Assembly: GCA_018661145.1 (NCBI GenBank)
Contig: JABJIU010000039.1
Location: forward strand, 1 to 5,782
Origin: Pseudomonadota bacterium
GTDB lineage: Bacteria; Pseudomonadota; Gammaproteobacteria; Arenicellales; UBA868
Direction of reading: 5' to 3'
Length of the DNA: 5,782 nt
Positions within the stretch are counted from its first letter, which is position 1. The number at the start of each line of letters is the position of its first letter. Below the pieces are notes generated by a model that searched no databases, had not been told where the DNA came from, and saw nothing but the letters and a program-made list of their open reading frames with translations. The position numbers and the translations under genes were made by a program. Positions 1 to 3,520 of this stretch are shown here, in pieces.

Positions 1-9
1 GAATTGCTT

Positions 10-684
10 ATGGACGAACGCTCATTTCTCAGCCGATGGTCTCGCCGTAAGGCGCTTCGCCAGGAGGAGTTGGACGATGCGGCCTTAGGCGGCACAGACG
101 AAACTGTGATCGAGACGGCCAATTCCGCTGAAGAAAAGCGGCCGCCTCCGACGGATGAGGACATGCCGTCGGTTGAATCTCTCGGCGAGGATGACAATTA
201 CGGCGATTTTCTCTCCCCCAAGGTCAGTGAGAAATTGCGTAAGTTAGCGTTGCGTAAGTTGTTCCATGGAGCCGGATTCAACATCCGCGATGGACTGGAC
301 GACTACGACGAGGACTTTACTTATTTCGAGCCGTTGGGCGATATTGTCACGGCCGACATGCGTCACCGCGAAGAGATGTTGGAGCGTAAAGCGCGCGAGG
401 TCGCCGAAGCGGCTGAGAAAGAGAGCGCGTCCGAGCAACAAGTTGCGGCGCAAACACAACCGGAACTCGAGGAAGGAAGCGAAGCGCCTGACTCCGAGTC
501 AGATGATCTCGCCGACAGCGATATTGGCAAAAACGAGAGTGTTCAGGCTGACGATGTTGAGGAAGAAGAAAACGCTCTGACCGGTCCGGATCATCCGGTG
601 GATCGTGAAGTTCCGGACCGCAGACCCGTAACGACCGGTCGGATCGCTGGAATGCGTGACGGCGCAAAAGGAGAAAATGGATGA
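10..684 (+). CDS. DUF3306 family protein, FDH-locus accessory (start near window edge)
   Basis: Predicted cytoplasmic protein of 224 residues from the ATG at 10. Its N-terminus, with the motif FLSRWSRRK at residues 6-14, looks like a typical DUF3306 start. The frame is open to the window edge, so a start further upstream, or the TTG at 4, cannot be excluded, and no ribosome site is visible in the nine bases available. The conserved core runs from about residue 51 to 118 and includes LRKLF (81-85) and a stretch around NIRDGLDDYDEDF followed by FEPLGDIVTADMRH. After a charged, probably helical segment (118-142), the last 80 or so residues form a low-complexity acidic tail rich in Glu, Asp, Ser and Ala, likely disordered. 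No signal peptide, membrane segment or cofactor motif is seen. The stop overlaps the start of the polyferredoxin gene, implying translational coupling. DUF3306 genes are known as neighbours of formate dehydrogenase genes, but the biochemical role is unknown; help in enzyme maturation is inferred from context only. Confidence 0.85.
   Translation: MDERSFLSRWSRRKALRQEELDDAALGGTDETVIETANSAEEKRPPPTDEDMPSVESLGEDDNYGDFLSPKVSEKLRKLALRKLFHGAGFNIRDGLDDYDEDFTYFEPLGDIVTADMRHREEMLERKAREVAEAAEKESASEQQVAAQTQPELEEGSEAPDSESDDLADSDIGKNESVQADDVEEEENALTGPDHPVDREVPDRRPVTTGRIAGMRDGAKGENG
668..673 (+). promoter_or_regulatory. Shine-Dalgarno site of the polyferredoxin gene
   Basis: AAGGAG lies seven bases before the ATG at 681, inside the last codons of the DUF3306 gene. 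Together with the ATGA stop/start overlap at 681-684 it fixes the polyferredoxin start and suggests the two proteins are made together. Confidence 0.8.
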
Positions 685-2384
685 GCGCAGATGCGACTGA
701 GCAGGTAACCAATTTCCTGGGGTTTGATCTGCCGAATGATTCCTCTCTTCAGCAGGCGCGGCTTCAGGCGCTTGCGACGGGGCTTGTCGGTGAAGTGACG
801 CCTACGTCTTTGGTCTCCTTCAGTTCGAGCGGCGTCCTTGCCATCGTGGGGCCTTTGCCCTCAGCATTGGCTGTAGCCCAGGAGTTGCCGGACGTGGATG
901 GATGTCTTCTGGTAGCGACCGATGGCGGTGATCCAGGTAAAACGGAGATTCGTGAAGTAGAGGGTCGATCTTTGCCGGTGGTCTTTGGCAAGCCGGTTGC
1001 TATTGAGGGGTTTCTGGGGAAGTTCGTAATCAGCCTCATTCGTGATGGGGCGGAGATGGATCTTGCTAAAGCTATGGAACTGCCTGGCGGGGCGGTTGAC
1101 ATCGTGCTTGATCTTCTGCGTGAGCCGTTGCTGACGCCTGAGGTGCTGCCACCGGGATATTTCGCACCGCGTGGCGACACCTTTGCGCTGGATGAGGCCT
1201 GCCAGTCAATTCGGGATCTTAAGGGCCAGTTTGAAAAACCACAGTATGTGCTCTATGACCCGGACATCTGCGCTCGTGGCGCCCGTGGGATCGAGGGTTG
1301 TCGCCGTTGTCTCGACGTCTGTCCGGCAGATGCGCTGAGTACAGTGGGAGAACGGATCTCGGTCGAGACGCACCTGTGCCATGGGATGGGCTCATGCTCA
1401 TCTGCCTGCCCGACGGGCGCCCTCAGTTATGCCTACCCCAACCGGGTTGATACGCTGAATCGTCTCCGCAGAACGATTTCAGAGTTTGGTAAGCAGACCG
1501 ACCTGGTGCCCGAGGTGACCTTCTTCGGAGGAGAGGGGAGTTCCGCAAAATTGAGCGGACCGATCATCGACATTCCGGATCATGTGATTCCCTGGCGGAG
1601 TGAAGAAGTGGGAAGCAATGGACCAGAAGTCTGGCTCTCCGCGATCGCTTATGGGGCACGGTCCATCACCGTGCTTACATTTCCACAGACACCCCCGAGC
1701 GTCTGTGTATCAGCCGAGCGGCAGGCGCGTGAAGTCAATGCGGTACTGTCAGGCTTGGGTTGGCCGAGCGACACCGTCAGGGTCATCTTGGTGGATGAAG
1801 AAATTGCTTCACCCTGGTCAATGACTGAACAAGTCCCTCAGGAGGGGATGCCTGAATGGAGGCCGGCGACCTATGCCGGTATCGAAGATAAGCGCGCCGT
1901 TCTGCGAGCAGCGATCGATCACCTGGTCTCTCAAACCTCTAACGCGCCGCCAGAGATCTCATTGCCGGTGGGGACTCCGTTTGGCGAAGTCCGCGTCGAT
2001 AAGGAGAAATGCACGCTCTGTATGGGCTGCGTTTCGGTTTGTCCCGCCGGGGCGATACTCGATAACAAGGACCGCCCCTGTCTTTCATTTATCGAGTGGA
2101 ACTGCGTTCAGTGTGGACTCTGTGAGAACGCCTGTCCGGAACAGGCGATCGACCTCAAGGCGCGGCTGCTTACCGACAGCAATAGCCGTATGGAGCGACG
2201 GATTCTTAATGAGGAAGAGCCTTTCAAGTGTCTTGGATGCGGAAAACCATTCACCACCCAAAGCATGATTGAGAAAATGGAAGAAAAACTGGCCGGCCAC
2301 CGGATGTTTGAGGGCGACGGAATGCGCCGCTTGAAACTCTGCGAGGACTGCCGGGTTAAGGACATGTTTAAGGATAAAAGTTAA
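681..2384 (+). CDS. Multi-cluster 4Fe-4S ferredoxin-type protein of FDH locus
   Basis: A 567-residue iron-sulfur protein without signal peptide or membrane segment, so probably cytoplasmic. The ATG at 681 has a good SD and overlaps the DUF3306 stop. Residues 1-190 have no motif I recognise. The first ferredoxin-like region has C197-x9-C207-x2-C210-x3-C214-P and C233-x5-C239-x3-C243-P; both differ from the usual CxxCxxCxxxCP, and the second has Met236 where the second cysteine would be. Residues about 272-420 form a cysteine-poor alpha/beta-looking domain (EVWLSAIAYGA, then LSGLGWPSDTVRVILVDEE) that loosely recalls the MvhD/FrhD hydrogenase-delta fold; that comparison is tentative. A textbook 2[4Fe-4S] domain follows: C444-x2-C447-x2-C450-x3-C454-P and C475-x2-C478-x2-C481-x3-C485-P. 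The C-terminus carries C517-x2-C520 and C554-x2-C557, a zinc-ribbon or rubredoxin-like arrangement. Long ferredoxins of this type are conserved beside DUF3306 and FDH genes. An electron-transfer role in FDH function or maturation is inferred; partners are unknown. Confidence 0.9.
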   Translation: MSADATEQVTNFLGFDLPNDSSLQQARLQALATGLVGEVTPTSLVSFSSSGVLAIVGPLPSALAVAQELPDVDGCLLVATDGGDPGKTEIREVEGRSLPVVFGKPVAIEGFLGKFVISLIRDGAEMDLAKAMELPGGAVDIVLDLLREPLLTPEVLPPGYFAPRGDTFALDEACQSIRDLKGQFEKPQYVLYDPDICARGARGIEGCRRCLDVCPADALSTVGERISVETHLCHGMGSCSSACPTGALSYAYPNRVDTLNRLRRTISEFGKQTDLVPEVTFFGGEGSSAKLSGPIIDIPDHVIPWRSEEVGSNGPEVWLSAIAYGARSITVLTFPQTPPSVCVSAERQAREVNAVLSGLGWPSDTVRVILVDEEIASPWSMTEQVPQEGMPEWRPATYAGIEDKRAVLRAAIDHLVSQTSNAPPEISLPVGTPFGEVRVDKEKCTLCMGCVSVCPAGAILDNKDRPCLSFIEWNCVQCGLCENACPEQAIDLKARLLTDSNSRMERRILNEEEPFKCLGCGKPFTTQSMIEKMEEKLAGHRMFEGDGMRRLKLCEDCRVKDMFKDKS

Positions 2385-2428
2385 GTCATTGAGAATCTTT
2401 CATTTTGTCTAATTAAGAGTACAAAAAG

Positions 2429-2461
2429 TAAGTTATTTATCGGGAAAATAATTTAAGTTAT
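2429..2461. repeat. Direct repeat of TAAGTTAT, 25-bp period
   Basis: TAAGTTAT occurs at 2429-2436 and again at 2454-2461, with starts 25 bp apart. ATCG also follows both copies: after two extra T in the first, and overlapping the repeat end in the second. The pair could be a tandem regulator site, but eight-base repeats arise readily in AT-rich DNA and I recognise no regulator with this sequence. Confidence 0.3.
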
Positions 2462-2475
2462 CGTCACGATTAGTG

Positions 2476-2504
2476 TTGATTATCTGAGAGGGTAGGGGCA
2501 CAAT
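2476..2504 (+). promoter_or_regulatory. Possible weak sigma-70 promoter for the chaperone/FDH group
   Basis: TTGATT (2476-2481) and CACAAT (2499-2504) each match four of six bases of the -35 and -10 consensus with 17-bp spacing. Transcription would start near 2511, leaving a leader of about 80 bases that contains the Fur-like box. An alternative is TTGATA (2525-2530, five of six) with the poor -10 TCTCAA (2548-2553), which would put the Fur-like box inside the promoter. Neither is strong, so a promoter in this gap is likely mainly because of gene layout, and its exact place is uncertain. Confidence 0.3.
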
Positions 2505-2515
2505 AAATTCCATCT

Positions 2516-2525
2516 ATCTATAGAT
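2516..2525. repeat. Perfect 10-bp palindrome ATCTATAGAT
   Basis: ATCTATAGAT is its own reverse complement and sits just upstream of the first GATAAT hexamer of the Fur-like region. It could extend a protein-binding site or be chance in AT-rich sequence. It is too short and AT-rich to act as a terminator. Confidence 0.3.
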
Positions 2526-2532
2526 TGATAAT

Positions 2533-2551
2533 GTAAATGATAATCATTCTC
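2533..2551. promoter_or_regulatory. Candidate Fur box (iron-responsive operator)
   Basis: The core TGATAATCATTCTCA (2538-2552) matches the 7-1-7 Fur consensus TGATAATnATTATCA at all but one position. Over the classic 19-bp box the stretch 2533-2551 matches 16 of 19 bases by my alignment. In the hexamer view the region reads GATAAT (2527), GTAAAT (2533), GATAAT (2539), C, ATTCTC (2546), that is, an extra half-site upstream of the core. It lies 40 bp before the chaperone start and overlaps or closely follows the possible promoter elements, a position suited to repression by iron-loaded Fur. The match is seen directly; binding by Fur and the direction of control are inferred. Confidence 0.65.
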
Positions 2552-2591
2552 AACTCGCTGTGATCAGGGAAATCTCTCAATACATCCTAAG

Positions 2592-3194
2592 ATGACTTCA
2601 CAGCCCGCAGTGTCAGTTGTAACCGAGGAGCAACACGCCCGCTCCGGTACCTACACACTCCTTGGCGCGCTTCTTAATTCGCCGTGCTCTGAGCCCGTTG
2701 TGAACCTACTGACCTCTATAGATATTTCTGATTCATCAGGTGAGGCCTTACCCTGGAGCAAACTTCAAAGCGGGATTGTCAACGCTGACCTTGACGACTT
2801 GGCTCACGAATATCATGCCCTGTTCGTTGGTCTGGGGCGTGGTGAACTTCTGCCCTACGGATCCGTCTATCTGACAGGATTCCTACAGGAGAAACCTTTG
2901 GCAGACCTTCGAGCGAACCTACAGGAGCTCGGCTTTGAGGTCACTGATAACACGCACGAGCCCGAGGATCATGTGGGCGCGCTCTGCGAGGTTATGGGCA
3001 TCATGGCGGGATCTCCTAATGAATTTTCCCACGAGACGCAAATGGCGTTCTTTTCCCAGCATATGGGACCGTGGATGACGGAATTTTTCGACGACCTGAT
3101 TAAGGCTCGCGAGAGTGGGTTTTATCGGTCGGTCGGTGAATTTGGCCGTGCCTTTATCGCTATTGAAAAGCAGTACTTTGCGATGGAGGTATAG
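2592..3194 (+). CDS. TorD/DmsD-family molybdoenzyme chaperone for FDH
   Basis: A 200-residue, cytoplasmic, mostly helical protein of the TorD-like (Tat proofreading) family, about the usual size. Family hallmarks are EYHALFVGLGRGELLPYGS (residues 73-91), SVYLTGFLQEKPL (91-103) and the signature HEPEDH (122-127) followed by VGALCEVMGIMA. TorD-like chaperones bind the twin-arginine leader and/or apo-form of a molybdoenzyme, helping cofactor insertion before export. Here the obvious client is the FDH alpha subunit two genes downstream; the small Tat protein between them is a second possible client. The ATG at 2592 is the first good start, but its ribosome site is poor: AGGGA (2566-2570) is about 21 bases away, so translation may be weak. 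The gene is first in its group, after the Fur-like box. Family assignment is firm; the client is inferred from neighbourhood. Shewanella FDH loci carry a comparable chaperone gene. Confidence 0.9.
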   Translation: MTSQPAVSVVTEEQHARSGTYTLLGALLNSPCSEPVVNLLTSIDISDSSGEALPWSKLQSGIVNADLDDLAHEYHALFVGLGRGELLPYGSVYLTGFLQEKPLADLRANLQELGFEVTDNTHEPEDHVGALCEVMGIMAGSPNEFSHETQMAFFSQHMGPWMTEFFDDLIKARESGFYRSVGEFGRAFIAIEKQYFAMEV

Positions 3195-3235
3195 CCTTAA
3201 GTACGTTGTCGGAACCTAATCAACTCTTCCACAGC

Positions 3236-3240
3236 GAGGT
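3236..3240 (+). promoter_or_regulatory. Shine-Dalgarno site deciding the small Tat protein start
   Basis: GAGGT lies seven bases before the ATG at 3248. It favours that ATG over the in-frame TTG at 3206, which has no comparable site and would add 14 residues before the basic n-region of the Tat signal. Confidence 0.75.
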
Positions 3241-3247
3241 AATACGC

Positions 3248-3457
3248 ATGAGAAAGAAACAAATACAAAACGAAAAAAACGTTACAGGAAGACGTAAATT
3301 CCTTAAAGGGGCGGCGGCTGCAGGTGGAGCTGCTGCGTTGGCTTCTGGCCAAAGAGCGGTAGCGGCAAGCGACTCCATTGCGGGCGATGCCTCATCTGGC
3401 TCCGGCTACCAGGAGTCAGGTCACATCAGGGATTACTACAAAACTGCCCGGCTTTAG
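3248..3457 (+). CDS. Small Tat-signal protein of FDH region (formate_TAT family)
   Basis: A 69-residue protein made almost entirely of a twin-arginine signal. A basic n-region is followed by GRRKFLKG (residues 14-21; Arg15-Arg16), an Ala/Gly-rich hydrophobic stretch (22-33), and a possible signal-peptidase site near AVAA-S (37-41). Cleavage would leave only about 29 residues. These end in HIRDYYKTARL (59-69), matching the conserved C-terminus of the small proteins annotated as formate dehydrogenase region TAT target. No cysteine or cofactor motif is present. It lies 53 bp after the chaperone gene and 63 bp before the FDH alpha gene, so co-transcription is likely. Family membership is clear; function is unknown. 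Possibilities include a small FDH subunit, an assembly factor, or a membrane-tethered peptide if the signal is not cleaved. The start is the ATG with a good SD. Confidence 0.9.
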   Translation: MRKKQIQNEKNVTGRRKFLKGAAAAGGAAALASGQRAVAASDSIAGDASSGSGYQESGHIRDYYKTARL

Positions 3458-3485
3458 GCTGGAAGTTTACGTCCTTAAACCCTTT

Positions 3486-3504
3486 TTTCGAGCAAGGCTC
3501 GGGA
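3486..3504 (+). other. Intercistronic hairpin before the FDH alpha gene
   Basis: CGAGC (3489-3493) and GCTCG (3497-3501) pair across a three-base AAG loop. Two G-U pairs and a U-A pair can extend the stem to eight. The T run is on the 5' side rather than the 3' side, so this is not a normal intrinsic terminator for the + strand. It could affect mRNA stability or ribosome access, since it ends five bases before the SD of the alpha gene; this is speculative. Confidence 0.3.
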
Positions 3505-3508
3505 TACC

Positions 3509-3514
3509 GGAGGA
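3509..3514 (+). promoter_or_regulatory. Strong Shine-Dalgarno site of the FDH alpha gene
   Basis: GGAGGA is placed six bases before the ATG at 3521. It is the best ribosome site in the window and supports this start, which yields a full twin-arginine leader. Confidence 0.9.
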
Positions 3515-3520
3515 ATAAAG

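Larger units (their letters stand above)
2385..2591. other. AT-rich intergenic control region between the two gene groups
   Basis: This 207-bp gap separates the DUF3306-polyferredoxin pair from the chaperone-Tat peptide-FDH group. It is visibly richer in A and T than the flanking genes and has no credible reading frame. It holds a near-consensus Fur box, possible weak sigma-70 elements, an 8-bp direct repeat and a 10-bp palindrome. I see no GC-rich stem followed by a T run after the polyferredoxin stop, so read-through from the upstream genes remains possible. No clear FNR (TTGAT-N4-ATCAA) or CRP half-site pair was found by eye. Confidence 0.8.

Noticed and set aside
347..712. Minus-strand frame of 121 codons across the DUF3306 gene
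   Set aside because: Its product is Arg/Pro/Leu-rich without any recognisable motif, and it overlaps a real gene with family motifs on the other strand.
1873..2268. Plus-strand frame of 131 codons inside the polyferredoxin gene
   Set aside because: It is out of frame with the cysteine-motif coding sequence and has no ribosome site or recognisable motif.
2476..2489. FNR-like half-site TTGAT
   Set aside because: The partner half four bases later is TGAGA rather than ATCAA, so the inverted repeat required for FNR is absent.
2561..2578. CRP-like TGTGA half-site (TGTGATCAGG)
   Set aside because: No TCACA half-site occurs six bases downstream, so only one half matches.
3206..3247. TTG start giving a longer small Tat protein
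   Set aside because: There is no SD before it, while the ATG at 3248 has GAGGT at ideal spacing and gives the normal short basic n-region.
3483..3504. T run plus hairpin as an intrinsic terminator
   Set aside because: On the + strand the T run precedes the stem, and on the - strand the stem is followed by A, so neither strand has the stem-then-U layout.
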